Below, in pieces: positions 10,231 through 23,757 of a stretch of DNA of 64,000 nucleotides (positions are counted from its first letter, which is position 1; every line of letters begins with the position of its first letter). This stretch comes from Monarcha castaneiventris obscurior. Taxonomy: Eukaryota; Chordata; Aves; Passeriformes; Monarchidae. The notes beneath the pieces were generated by a model. It saw only the letters and a program-made list of their open reading frames with translations. It was not told where the DNA came from and ran no database searches. The DNA is taken from positions 4,476,001-4,540,000 of the forward strand of contig JAMPIT010000437.1 of assembly GCA_026261815.1 (NCBI GenBank), in the 5' to 3' direction. Made by a program: the position numbers and the translations under genes.

Positions 10231-13200
10231 TAAAACAGAGCCATCATGGGCCAAACCTTATTGTTGCTGCCTGCACTTGACTCCAGTACTGGGAGGGAGA
10301 TCTCAAGCCAGTGGGGACACAGAACATCCCTGCAGACTGGGGACCAGTCCTCACCCTGCCCAGCATTCAGCTCCATCTCTCTGCTTTACTGCAGCGGGAG
10401 CTTTCTGAGAGAAGCAGCGTGGCCACAATGGCAGTGTCCTTCCCTCCCTCCACACCCTTCCATCCCTCCAGCATTTCCTGGGTTTAAAAACAGCTTTGCA
10501 AAGCTTCAAAGTGATCCCACTGCCTCAAGGCACCGAAGGACATGACTGACTTATTGCAGTTCCTTTCCACTTGGGGCAAACTCCACTTCAACCATCCCTG
10601 CTCCCTCAGACTTCAACACTCTGCAAATGGCATCCTCCAATAAACATGGCACACCTGAAACTCCAAAGCTTTGACACCAGAAATGGAAAACCTATGAAAA
10701 ACAAAAAAAGGTGCATCCGGTGTTTGACATCTCACTTGTGAGAGCTGCTCCTCAGCTCCTCAGCCAGCTGAGGCTCCAGGGTTGCTCCTCGGCTCTCCTG
10801 AGCTCTCCTGCAGAACGCTGGTTGCTCGCTCGAGCACAGATCTTCACCTCTGCCCACCCTGCTGCCTTCATTTGGGCTGTTTCTGGAGAGCAGACAACCT
10901 TCACTGAGCAGGACAAACACAAATTTCACTCCTCCCCTTACACCTGTCATCTTTTCCAAGGTTTTAAAGAGTAAAATCTTGAAAAACATTAAGAAAACTC
11001 CAAGATAAACTAAACAAAGTGGATTTTTTTTTGTTTGCTTGTTTGTTTGCTCTTAGCTGGGCATTTTTATTAATACATCAGTTTGGACTGAACAACCAGA
11101 GCTTCCCTTTGGAAAAGCCTAAGTCTGCTCCCAGCACAGAAGTCTCTGATTGCACAGGGCCAAGCTAATGCTCTGTGCTGACCCAACAGAGCCGACCTTT
11201 GGACTGAAGTGTTTCCAGTCCTCTGTATCAATCCAAGCTCTGATCAGGACCCTGCAGCTCAGAGAGCTGCAATTCCATTACTGCAGCTCCACAATAGCTC
11301 TGACGTTAAGAAAAGAAGGCAGGATTATTAGATTAACAAACTAAATTGTTAAATTAGCATATTATTCATCTCCAGAAATAACGTGCACTACAGCCTATAG
11401 GTGAGCGAGACTACAGTCTTATATTCCCTACATAAGGGAAACACATCCCTTGCACCAGTGCTTGTACTTATTCCATCCTCTATCCCTCCTGTAGGTCAAA
11501 TGAGGCTGGAGACTCCCACCAGCAGCTCAGGAAGAACCAGGTTTCCCTCTTCCATGGATAAAACCATTGCCTTAAGTAGTCCAAAATCAGTATCAGAGAG
11601 CCTAAACCCTTCCAGAAGCTTCTGCAGATGGTTCCTCTAGATGTGGCCTGCTCCACTTCTGATTTCCACCCAGGGAAAAACACTGCTTAGAAAGCCTGTC
11701 CCCTGTCTCTGTGGCACCCCTCAGCACCAGCACACTGGCCATGTCAGGCTGTGCATCTCCTCCACGGTCACACCAAGGACTGTGACAGATTTTGCCCACA
11801 AGTGTTTGAAGATGCAGCTTTTGAAGGTCTGCTCGTCATCGTCACAGCAAACCTTGCCTTGCAGCAGAGCAGATTTCAAGGTGTTTCTGCATTTGTCAGG
11901 GCTTTCCCAGAGCCCAGGAACAAACGTTGCTGTGGGAAAGGGAGGTCAAAGCCTCAACATGAGCAGGTCTAGGCTGGAAGAGGAGTGGGCTGAGCACCAC
12001 TGCAGGGAGCAGAGAGAGCTGGAGATCATCAACACAGCAAATACACTGCAAGGGGGTTTTAGGAGCAGCCTATGGAAACCTGAAGCACCAAAGGACTGAG
12101 GAGAGAGAGATGCTCCTGACAAAGAGTATTGTATATATAATAAAAACCAGAAGGACAAGCAGTGTCTCAAGAAAATATTCACTGAGTTGGTCCCACACGG
12201 AAGGCAGCAGGATTCAAAAGAGCATCAGTGGGATGAAGGAAAGGGATGCCACCATTTACCACTGACCCCATGCAGCCTCCCCAGCCCTCTGTGAGCTTTG
12301 CTCCCTGCCCCAGCATTCCCAGGTCTAACGCAGGGCAATCCCCATGGGTCTCTGCCAAGGGGAGCAGCCCATCACCTGCAGCCCCCCGGGCAAGGAGGGC
12401 AGCAGCCAGGCCTCGGGGTGCTCCTTCCTCTCACACACAACCTGTCCTCCCTTTGCCCCGGCTCCTCTGCAAAGTGCACATTTTTCACAGCTAAGAAGAG
12501 GCAGCACAGCCTGTTCCCAACAACATTAGTTCATGACAGCCATGTTATTACCACCCCTTAACACCCCCACTGTGCTTCTGTTTCATGTCGCTGCCTATTC
12601 AACGCTGCAGTATTCATAACTAAAATTAAACCTGCCTTTAGGAGACCCACAAGGCACCCTTTCACACAGGCCACATCTCTGACAGAGGCACCAGGTTGTT
12701 CCTCCCAGTGGCAAGCACTGAGCCGTGCAGGAAACGGCGCTGCCTGGACCCCCCAGTACTCTCAAGGGAGATGCCTGGCTCTCGAGGGTGCCCAAGAAAG
12801 ACCCAGCCTCCTCCAATGGGCCAGGCTATCCCACAGCTGGCACCTTCCTCCCAGAGCCCTGCTGCCTGACGTGGCAGGGGCCACCACAGACCTGGCCAGG
12901 TCTGGACTGCAGCAGGGAGCTGTCCCATCTGCAGAATGCCATGCAGATCCCAAGTTCCACACGCTTTTGCTGTCTGCAGCCCACAGCCAACCATTTTTGC
13001 CTGGTCCCAGGGCACCTTGGCTTTACCCGTGGCCGGAACCACTTCAGCTTCAACATCCAAACCCAAACTCCAGGATGAGCCCAGCAGCTTCAGAGCACCA
13101 ATTCCCATCACAGGTGAACCTGGCTCTGTGCAGGACACAGGAACAGGCATCCCAGGGCATCAGGGAGCTTCTCTGTAATGACTGGGGCTGCTCATGACTT

Positions 13201-16200
13201 CAGACCAAAAGCTGAGGATGAGAACGAGCTGCTGTGTCCAGAGCTCAGGGGCACCAGCACAGTCTCTACAAAACTGTGTGTTTTGGCAGCTGCTGCTATT
13301 TCTTCTGTACTTGTAGAAAAACAATTCCCTTCAAAAGAGATTGTTCCTAACCTGCTCCCTGCTGCAGGGCTTAATGCCTGCAATCATGTGCTGCTGCCTC
13401 TCATGGCAATCCATCCCAGAACACTGATGGACACAGGTACCCCTCAGCCTCCTCAAGTTTTTGGTACCCCATTTATCTGTGCCACACATTAAACAGCTGC
13501 TTTTCAACATCTGAAGTGTCACTTGCCCTTTAAGTCATTCCCCAGATCAGTAACTGTCTTGCAAACCAAGTTTAAAAAATGGCCCTTACGGAAAAACCAC
13601 TACACACAGTGATGGAAATGTATTTTCTGGAAACACCTCTGCAGTGCCATCTGCTTGACTTCGTCTCTAGTTTCATAGTAGCAAGATTCAATTTTGGAGG
13701 TGGCATGTAAAGTGCAAGGTGATTTTTCAACCAACAACAGCAAGGGAGAACCACGTTCTGTGAACCTGAGTGTTTGGCATCCTCTCTGGCAGCAGGGATG
13801 GACAGCACTGGTGGCAGGAGACAGCAACAGGAGAGCCAAGTAACACAGAGGCATCTGTTATCTAAAGCTGGTTGAGGGTTTTGTGCTTTTTTTTTGTCCC
13901 TGTGTAAGAAAAACTGAGTACGAAGGAAAGCCCAATATTTGTGGTGTTTTCCTGGCCACTTGATTCAGGAAATCTAACTCTGTGGCTGTCAATGGCTTTT
14001 CATGAAGGGATTCCATTGCATTTCATTGACTTGCCAATGGCACAAACCAACCGTGCCCATGTTCCCATGAATCCCCCCAGCTGACTGAGCAGCCCAGCCT
14101 GCTCTCCCAGCCATGGTTTTCCTGTTCCCTGGGTTTCTCCATGTACCTGCAGGGCAGTACTCTTAGCTCAGCACACAGCACAGCTACCCATGCTGCCCCA
14201 TATCCCCCATGGCCCTGTTTCTCTGCAGACACGATGATCCAGGATGAGATCCCACCATGGATCTCTCTGGACACCTCAGCAGGGGTTATCAAACGGGGCT
14301 CTCACCTCTGTCACCTGCTCCACGACTCCCTGCTTGCAGAAACCAGCCTGAACACAAACTCACCAGGTTCATTTGTGCACCAACCCTAACACCCCAAATC
14401 CAGTAGAAATTTGGGGACTTCTGAGGTCCAGTCCCAATGCTGGTAATGGCTGAACATGCACACCATGAGCCAGGATTTATGTCCAGTCACCTTGAACCAC
14501 TTTCTAAGCAAGCCATCCTTACAACCCTTCCACTGCCTCCCTCTTTGAGCCTTTCCAGTCCCGAAAACACTTGGATCAGCACAGATCTAACCCCCTTGAT
14601 TCCTGCCCACGTGGCAAGGCTGACTGGCACCTGAGCCAATTCATACATTCAGGCTTCACTCATTCATCAATCGCCAGCTGACTCCAAGTCCCTGTCTCAG
14701 GATGGTAGAAGTAACAAGAACAAGTTGATAAAGGTACTTAGGTTTTATGGGGCTTAGGAGAAAATGCCACAGCTGCCAGAAAGTCTCACATATATCTCTT
14801 GGGTGACTGAGGTCGTAGCATGAGGAAAATGAGTGCAAGAATGACATAAATAACCCCAGATCTTGTGCTGTGGAGCGCTGAGGTGCTCCCCTAATCCCAA
14901 TGACTTTGTAGCTCAAGATACTGCAGACCCTGTGCTGCACATTTCTCTATCTATGTCAGCTCAAATATCAATTTTAGACCTCACATACTTGAAGGCAGAT
15001 GGACGTCACACTCCCTTTCATCCAGAGTCGCCTCCAGGGTTTTTGTCTGCCCTGAGCAGCCTTGACAACTTACTGTCCATCCCATCCTACCCTGAGTCAC
15101 TTACTGTCAGGAGTCAATAAACGTTTTGCAGTGCCTGTGTTCTACTGATTTAAAAGACCCAGCCATGCCTAGAGCAATCCTCTGTGATATGCATACTAAT
15201 TTGGCTGCACAGGGAGACATCAAAGCTTTCATGTTTTCCGATGTTTCAAACAAGTCAGGTACTGAGTAGCAAAATTTTCGAATTGCTGATTGGAAAAGGG
15301 AGGCTGAGAAATGCCATGCAGACCCCCTTCACCCTTGTATTTGATTTATGTCTGTCACACGTGCACTCGCTGCTTTGTCTGGGATAAAGATGGGATTCGT
15401 GACTCTGCTGTGGAACAGCCCCTCTGTGGCTCACCCTCTAAGCCAGCCTTGTGGGCTGGGATCAACGGCGTCGATCAGCAGATTAAACTGCACTGCTTTC
15501 ACAGCTTCTCCGTTTCCGAGTCTCCCCTCTCAAGCAGGAATTTCCTACCCTTGCACTGGCAAGGCAAAGCTTCTGTATGAAGCAGTAAGGCAGACAGGTC
15601 ACTGCCTTTCCCTGAATTCCCTGCCTGACCTGATGGCACCACTGGGCTGCCCTTGCGTGGCAGAGGGCTCTCCTGCCAGGACAACCAGGGCCCCTCGCTG
15701 GTCCTCATTTATCCACAACACAGAGAAACTGGGGTGCAAGGGCTCCTCTAGGAAAGGAGTGAGCCCTGAAAGACCCCACAAACCAGAGGAGCCTCCCCAG
15801 CCCCGCACACGACCCCCATCCAGCCTTGCCATAGGCAGCACAGCAGAGAGGGGCTTTAGCCAGGGATTTGAAAGCAGGGAGAAGAGGAGGAGGATTTGGG
15901 ATTAGCAGGGGAAGGTTAAGCTGGTACCAGGGATTGCATGGGAGCAGTACAGCTCAGGAATGAGTGGGAGGAAGCCAGAAAGGACCGAGTGTCCCTGCCA
16001 CCTTCAGCACTTGGGGACACGAGGGACAAGCCCAGCACTGGCACAGCACGTCACTATTTGGCAATTCCAGGACTGCAGCCACTGCCTGATGTGGTTATCA
16101 ATGCAGGAGGGCTCTCCAGCCATTAAGGGCCCTACTTAGAGAGCAATAACATGTACAGACACAAATCGATGCTGTACAGTTTGAAGGAACTGACTGAAGG

Positions 16201-18106
16201 CTATGGACTTTACTCACTGTTATTTGCAAGGTGAAACAAAGCAGACAAAAAAGCTCTCAAAGCAGCCCAAAAAGCTGCCTGCAGGAACGTGGGCAGCTCA
16301 ATAAGGCTGCCTGCAGCTTTGCAGGGAGAACACATATGGGCAGGGGGTGATGGCCTTTTATTCCACTGGATAAAGATCTTAGTGGAAATCTGAAAAGCTC
16401 AGTGTGAGACCTCATCCACAGCTAATCCACACGGACTATGCCACGCTGCAGGCACGCCAGGAAGGAACCAAGGCCAGGCACTGCACTGAGTCATGCCACA
16501 AACCTGCAACTTCAGCTGTGCTGAGAAAGAAATTGGTAAGATACAGCTTTAGAAGCATCACTCCGGACCAGCTGCATCCTGCTCCTACCTAAAGGCAGCT
16601 CAGGCCACCCAGAAATCCCATTCCCTACAGCCAGGACAGCATGCCACTCCCCCCAGGCCACCGCAGGCTTTTAACCCTTTCCCAGCCGGATCAATGTTTG
16701 CTAACCACTAAAAGTCACCAATAGGTTACAGGCAGATTCACATTAAAAAGCTCTTTCACATTCAAGCTCCTTCCCCTCAGCAAGAGCTGGCTGTCAGACA
16801 AAACACCAGTTTGCTCATGCTGGTTGGTATTCAGGGACTGGTCACCTGTAACAGAGTGGGCAAAGGTGATCTGTAGAAGCCACCAACACGCAAGAGCAGG
16901 GAAAGTCCTTCCCTGCATTTTTCCAGGGAAATAAACCCAACCTGTCAGTTTGCCCACTCCTTCCAACCCCCACAGCCAGGGGTAAGTTTTGGTGTACACT
17001 TAACAGGGTGTGTAAATTTCCTTTACCTTAGAGCCTTGATTGAGTTAATGCTGGTTTTTAAGTGCACTGCAGAGTCTTAAACTGCAAGAAAGGATGGAAA
17101 GCACAGCCAGGGATGTGTGGTGTGAGGCAATTTCCTGGGATGTGAGGCCAAGGCCGAGCCAAGCAGCTGGGTGCTATTCCTGGGTCCCCACCAAGTGCAC
17201 TCGACCTTGGGTGAGAGACTGGGCTCTTGGCTGCTCGATGTCATCCCCCAGTAAAAGGGGTAAAATAATACTGCAGTTACCCCATAAAGATGATGCAGGG
17301 GGTGATGCCATATTTCAAAAAGCCTCCAAAGCCTTGCCTAAGTGTAGAAACATGTTAGAGAATATCAGGAGTTGTTCCTCACGCACCCATGCCCCACATC
17401 GGAGCCCTGATTTGCACCTTCAAACAACAACACTCTATAAATTCTTAATTATCTTTTTCTATAGCAAAGGGCTTTTGTTTTCCCAGGAGACTTAAGGAAA
17501 AAAAAAAGTCAACAAAATTTCTTTACATTTTTAATTCAAATGCTTCCACACAGCATTTCCACAAGACTGCTTTAAAAGTGCACTAGAAATTGTAATTAAA
17601 AGCTGATCTGCTCCACGAGATGACTCAGACATCTGCAGCTTCAACCCTGGCCTCAGCCAGCTCTGCCAGTGCAGCACTGACTGTTTCCAGTCAGCACACA
17701 GAGAGCTGCCAGCATTTATGAGAGAACAGGGGAAGGTTTCCTTAAATGTGAAGGATAAAAGATAAAATTCAGTTACTATCACCTAATTTCTGACCAGCAT
17801 CAGAAGGGAAACGCGAAGCCTGTGAGAGCAAAAGATCAGCCCTCTCTCTAATGCCCATAAAAATAACACAAAGCCCATGGACAGATGTGTTTTTCTGTAC
17901 AAATACCAACAAAAATGTAACCTGCCCCTTTGCCTTCAGAGCAGAAAACTGACTTGTCAGATTGCCTGGTATTTCTCATCCCTCCCACAGCTGTAGCTCA
18001 GCAGGACACACTGGCTGCAGAAATATCACCCTGGGATTTAGTTTCTAATATTTCCACGGACATCACATTTCCCAGAGGGAGCTACAAGATGTGCTTGGCT
18101 CTTCTT

Positions 18107-18124
18107 TTGTTGTTGTTGTTGTTT
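18107..18124. repeat. TTG microsatellite
   Basis: Five TTG units plus partial copies directly next to the 3' end of the minus-strand CR1 at 18131-18390. On the element's strand this reads as a CAA-rich tail following the CR1 3' end. Confidence 0.9.
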
Positions 18125-18130
18125 CAGTAA

Positions 18131-18390
18131 TCACAGATCATTTAGGTTGGAAAAGACCTTTAAGATCAACGAGTCCAACTGTAAACCTTACACTGCCAAG
18201 TCCAGCACTAAACCACATCCCCAAGAGCCACATCTTCTCATCTTTTAAACCCCTCCAGGGGTGGTGACTCAACTGCTTCCTTAGGCAGCCTGTTCCAGTA
18301 CCTGACAACTCTTTCCATGAAGAAATTTTTCCTAATAGCCAACCTACACTTCCCCTGGTGCAACTTGAAGGCATTTCCTCTCGTCCCACG
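18131..18390 (-). mobile_element. CR1 LINE 3' fragment
   Basis: The plus strand reads TCACAGATCATTTAGGTTGG, AAAAGACCTTTAAGATCAAC, then GCAGCCTGTTCCAGTACCTG and GAAGAAATTTTTCCTAATAG, ending near TTTCCTCTCGTCCCACG. This is a CR1 3' region in reverse complement, about 260 bp, same sense as TNIK. It differs from the 2.0-kb and 3.8-kb copies, which suggests a different and probably older CR1 subfamily. Its 3' end abuts a TTG microsatellite (18107-18124). Confidence 0.9.
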
Positions 18391-21300
18391 ATGCAGGTGA
18401 AGGGCTGAGGTGAGGCAGAGATGTCCTAGTGCTCCTCACAGTCACGGCTTCTGCAAGAGGTGAACCTGGGGGACTCCTGGGTGGGCGAAGGCTGGGAGAC
18501 TGGGAGACTCCCAGAGAATAATGAAATGCCAGGGCTGCATTTGCTCAGACAGGAGCAGCACTGTGAGAGGCAGAGGATGTTTACAGCAAAGGCACCAGGA
18601 GCCCATGAACTTAAACCTCTGGATGTGCTTGGAGACTTGAGGGAGAAAACCTTTGTTCAGGGCACGATAGAGAAGATCCCTGCTCCCCTGGAGCCTGTCT
18701 GCCTTTCAGTCAGTCATAGAGAAATAGAAGATTACACAGTGGGACAACAAATGTGACAGACCATTTTTGCTCCCTCCCAATGCCCAACTTGTCTCCATTC
18801 AGGTCATCACCCTCTAGAGGCACGACACCAGGAGCAAGTGATGTGACCGAGAAGTCACCAGCAGCAGCACCAGGACTGCACAGGAGGTGACTGCAGAAAC
18901 CACAGCTCATCCTTGCTGCCTACAAGCCATGAGCCTCCAGTGCTTCAAACAAAGGAGGAAGATGAGTAATTTCAGACAAAAGAATGAGCCATCATCAAAA
19001 CTTCTGACACAAATATCTGAACTGGATTAGGTACCTGTGCTACAAGTCTCTTTCTTTTTCCTATTCTTTTTGTAAGCTTTTAACATTTTGTTTCCTTCCT
19101 CCAGATTTCCAAATTCCTACCCATCTCTGAAAGAGCTGAGCTGAAGTATTCCCTGAAGGCTGCTGTTCTCCCAGTACCTTCCAGATCAAGAAGAACCAGA
19201 GGTTTCAATAAATCTTGTTCCTATTCAGGCACAAGCACTCCTATAAATTTCTGTTGCAGTATCTCTCCTTGTCTTCTCAGGCTCTCAAAGCATTTACGTG
19301 ATGGACCAGGAAGAAATGGAACTCAGCAAATAAAACCTACCCTGAAGATAAATGTAAATATAAAGGGGATAAACTGCCTTGCTGTAGATGTAAAGCCATG
19401 CAAGGAGATCAGTCACCACTAAGGTGACCTAAATGATGGCCAAGCCAAGCTGTCCCCTGACAGCAAGTTGGGTTTTGTGGTCGTGGATGATAGTTGTTAA
19501 GAGTGAGAGATTTCAGCAGCACTTGCAGCCTGGGAAAAGCTCCTTACACCTGCTCAGGACATGCCATCTGTAGCAGCCTATTCATGTGCCCTGAAATGGT
19601 GGTCCCTTCCCTCCTGAAAGGGCTTATGCTGATGATAAATAAGAGTCGTTCTCTGTCTTAAATGCTGATGGGGGAAGAGTCTTTTAAAAGTTATAAAACC
19701 TGCCAAAATTATCAGTAATGCACGATGTTGTGATTTAGCATGAATGTGTCCCAGTTCTGCGAAAATACAAGGCGGAAAGAAGAAGTGAAAAACACCCCAA
19801 GTGACAACAGAAAAGCAGATCTTGGTCTCCCCTGAAATTCCTGGACAGCTTGAAATCCCTTTGAGGAAATCTCAAATCGTTTCCTCTTCTGAAAGCTCAA
19901 TGAATAGGTCAAAAATGTACCTGTCCTTCCAAAATAAGCATCCTGTTTTCCTGAATGATTTTATGCAAATTAGATTACCCAGCCCTTGCTCTTCTGCTCC
20001 GAGCCCAGAGCCACTTGAAATACAAAGGCTTAGGGAAAATCTTCCAACATATAGCAAACCTGGTCCTGGATGACAAGAGGTTGCCAATTTGGTAAATTGC
20101 TATTAAACAACTGAGTGGATAAAGCAGATTTCCAGGAGATGGGTGGTACACGGTTCCCTGGCTCATGTGCCACCTGGAAATGCTCTGCTGTGCTGGGTCA
20201 AGTCCCAGGAGCGATGGGGTGGGAGGATGCCAACACCTCTCACTGTGCAAATGCTGTGGTACCGAGAAAGGAAAACAGAAGTGAAACAAAGCCTAGTGGA
20301 GCAGGCGGCAGGAAGAGCAGTCATTTCTCTTCTCCTCCCCCAAACCCATTATCTACAGCAAAGTATAAACCCAAGTGTCCCTAAAAATACAAGTTCAGGC
20401 TTTCTGCAGCGTCGTCTGACAGCAGCTTGTCTCCAGCTTTCCAAGTCCTACGAGCCCTTACTGCCTCCTCACTGCCCTCCTCCTCTCACCCCTTCATTTT
20501 CAGTCTTTCCATTTTCCTCCCTTTTTCACATCCTGTTTTTCCCTGTTTCGTTTCCACCACCGTCCTGGTAAGGATGGGAAGGCATTCACCTGATACCAGG
20601 TATCCCCCTGGTACTTGGCATCCATCTGAAAAGGAGGTTGGAGGACTTGGTAAAAAACTACTGACCCCACAGTTTCATCTTGAGAAGGGTGCAGGGACAG
20701 GACTGATGGAGGGTTTTCTCCTTCCCCCACCCATTCTTCTCTGACTGTGGCACCTGGACACAACATAAATTAGAGCTAAAAGCACCTAAAAGCATGGAAA
20801 ATGAAACAGGCGAATTCAGAAAAGCAGAAGTACGTCTAATTTAGTTACAGGGAAATGAATAAATGGCAATTCCAAGGCTGCAAAAATGTTCCGTTCTGTA
20901 AAAGAATATATATACTTTTAAGAAAGGGGAAAAAAGGTGGGCTGAGAACATTCTCCATTTATGATTACTTTTCTAAGATCTGGCTGTACTGCCACACCAG
21001 TATTTAACAATTCCCCACTCTTGTCATATAGGCAAATGTAAGGATTCACATTTCTCAGGTAACTCACTTTTTTACTGCAGTCCTAAGGTTGTATTTCTGC
21101 AAATTTATGTTTTGTTTCTTTTAAAAAAAAAGGTTAATTGAGCATTGCTGCCATGTAATTATTCACAAATGGGTATCTGCCAAGCACGGCCTCGATTTTC
21201 ACATATTTTCAACACTACTAAACCTGACACAAAAATTTCGGGCTAAAAATTATTTCCAGCAAGAATTCCCATCATTCCATGATTCTTGTAACATTTGGGG

Positions 21301-23740
21301 GAAGATATCATGCCACCTTTCAACCTACTAACTTGTTTCCTCAACCTTGTGACAGGGCAGAGCTCCCACTGTCAAGTCTCAGGCACACTTGAATGGGAAG
21401 CCCTTGCAGTGCTCCCGAAATGCACCCCAGGATCCTGCAAGGTTCCTGTGTGGAAAGACCCAGCATGGAGGGTCTCCTGCTCAGAGAGTGTCATGTAACC
21501 CGTTGTCAGCCAGGAATGAGGGCAGTGAGCCTTCCAGGGGCTATTCCACTCTATTTATTCCTACTGATGTCCGTGCTGTGGCACTCCTGGAGAAGCACCT
21601 TTGCTTTCAGACAGGCTCAGCCATCTCCCACCCATCCCAAAACCAGTAAGACTTAGCCCAGCACTCAAGCACACGATTTTCTAGGCACAGCCTGGTTTTC
21701 TGGGTACAGATCACATCTGGGAATAACTGTTGCTCACACAAAACGCCCTCCGCGTTCACTTGCAAGCCCATTTTCCCCTCACACCCGGTGCAACCATGGC
21801 CCCAGTGCACAATGCACTGTCCCATTCTGTGCCTTCCAAGCCACACTTCAACGTGCTGGCCACACACATCCCTTACCTTCCAGAGCAAAACCCTCCACGC
21901 TCAGCTTGGACTAAGAAGATCCCATCCCTCCTCCATTTCATCCCCGTTTCCTCAGGAGCAAGCTGGGATTCGACTCACATGGGTGCATGCATGCGTGTGC
22001 CTGCGAGCTTCAGCACTGTTAGCTAACTTCAAAGACATCAAAGATAATTATTTCCTACCAACTTCATGGCAACAGGCAGCTGGGTGGCAAAGGATGCTGG
22101 ACACAGCCTTTCACAAGGTTTATCTCCAGCAGCTTTTAATCCTGCCGGCCCCGTTCTCCAGTCAATTATAGCAGCCTCAGTGTTGCCAAAAAAGTAATGG
22201 GAGTGAGAGACTATAGGTATAAGCAGACATAATAGAATCCTAATTTAATTAGGGAAGTACTCAATCAACCAAGAGACATAAATACAAAGGAAACCAGGTT
22301 TATTAGTTCTGGTGCTGGCAGAAATGCCCATTTCATTCCTGATTACTGGGGGAGGCATAAAACAGATCAGTAATCTTAACAGTCCTGGTTTGCTCCTTCA
22401 GAAAAAGTTAATTACAAAACCAAGCAAAACTCAAGAGCTTCTAGAACCACAGCACTCACAATGGGCAAGTAACTCAGCTCATTATGGAGGGAGCCAGGTT
22501 CTGGCTTAACTCTGGTTACAGAACACAAGCTACAGCTGGACCAGCCTTATGGGAAGACGTTTTCAACCTCAGCTCTCAGGTCAGATTTAGATCAGTGCCT
22601 CCCAGCAGTTTAGATATCTTGGTTTCCCCAGAAGAGGAAAGTCAGGATTACTGGGTGGCACAATGCACTCCAAGGGGCTTTGAGAAGGAAAAGGTGAAAA
22701 GCACCAACTCCCCAGGGCAGCACTGAGCCCACCTGAGCTAGAAAGCTCCATCCTTTGCTACCCCATCGTCATTTGGGGCTGGCAGGTTCAGAGCCAGTGG
22801 GTGTATGTAACATTCGTGCTTTACTGCCTGAGAGTTTAACAGTGCAAAGCGACTAACGAGGGGCTGGGGAACTATTTGGAGATTAACTAATGGATTTCAT
22901 GTTATGAAAGAGCAGGCTGTAATTTTAGGATTAGAAATCTGTATTTTAGATGTCAATACCTTGCGTGAGAAAGGGGCCAGAAGCAGTGGCAGGATGACGC
23001 TCTAATCCATCCGCAAGGACCCAAGAGGGCATGCAGGGAATGAGCCACCCATGCCAAGAAACACCAAAGAAATAAAATAAATACACTGCCAACACCACGT
23101 TCTGTGCTCTCCTGTAACAACAGGTGGGCTAACACGCACCTCTGTGCAGACTCCCACTGCCTTCCCTGGGATTATCCAGCTACAGCCACAAGATTTCAGC
23201 ACCTACCCAGCAACGTAGCAGGGTTCACCCCACCATCAAAGGGATCCAAGAGGAGTTCTCCACCACAGAACCATCCCCACCTCTCCCTACAGCCTCCGGT
23301 TACTGCTGGCAGCACTGACAGGTACCAAAAAAAATAATAATTAAATGCCAGACAGAGAAAAATGTATGAGAATACATATGGGAAGCCATGTGGTGAGACT
23401 GTCTGAGCATCCCATTCTGCCACTAATTTAGCAAGACCGAGACCACACAACCACACTGCCCTTCTTCCATCCCTGCCTCAGTTTAAATGAAGTATTTAAC
23501 CAGCCCTAAAGGACTGTGACCTTTCTGACATCCCAAGAAGTCCCAGCTTCTCTGTGCCCTTTGGGTTTATCCCTCCAGGATAAGGAGAGACCCTTTACTA
23601 CAACGTGGCAAAGCCCTCAGCACCCTGCATGGGGGCATCTCCACCAGCTCAGCCTTTTGTAAGCCTCCAGTACAAACCAGTGGATCCCCACTGCCCCAGC
23701 AAAGCTGTGGGGGAGCAGTGGCTCACTTTTAACACTTATC

Positions 23741-23757
23741 ATACATACATATATATG
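23741..23757. repeat. ATAC/AT short repeat
   Basis: ATACATACATATATATG in intron 2. It is a compound microsatellite of minimal length. Confidence 0.75.

Larger units (their letters stand above)
4409..18130. other. Intron 2 block without recognised genes
   Basis: Apart from the two motif clusters listed at 5.7-5.9 and 10.2 kb, I see no exon-like, RNA-gene or repeat structure. Open frames at 11641-12099 and 15348-15905 have no recognisable homology or splice context. Confidence 0.6.

Noticed and set aside
11641..12099. 152-codon plus-strand open frame
   Set aside because: I considered it as a possible exon because the C-terminal part is charged and helix-like, but no homology or flanking AG/GT signals were convincing.
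15348..15905. 185-codon plus-strand open frame
   Set aside because: The product is low-complexity proline- and serine-rich with no family resemblance, and an overlapping minus frame is also open.
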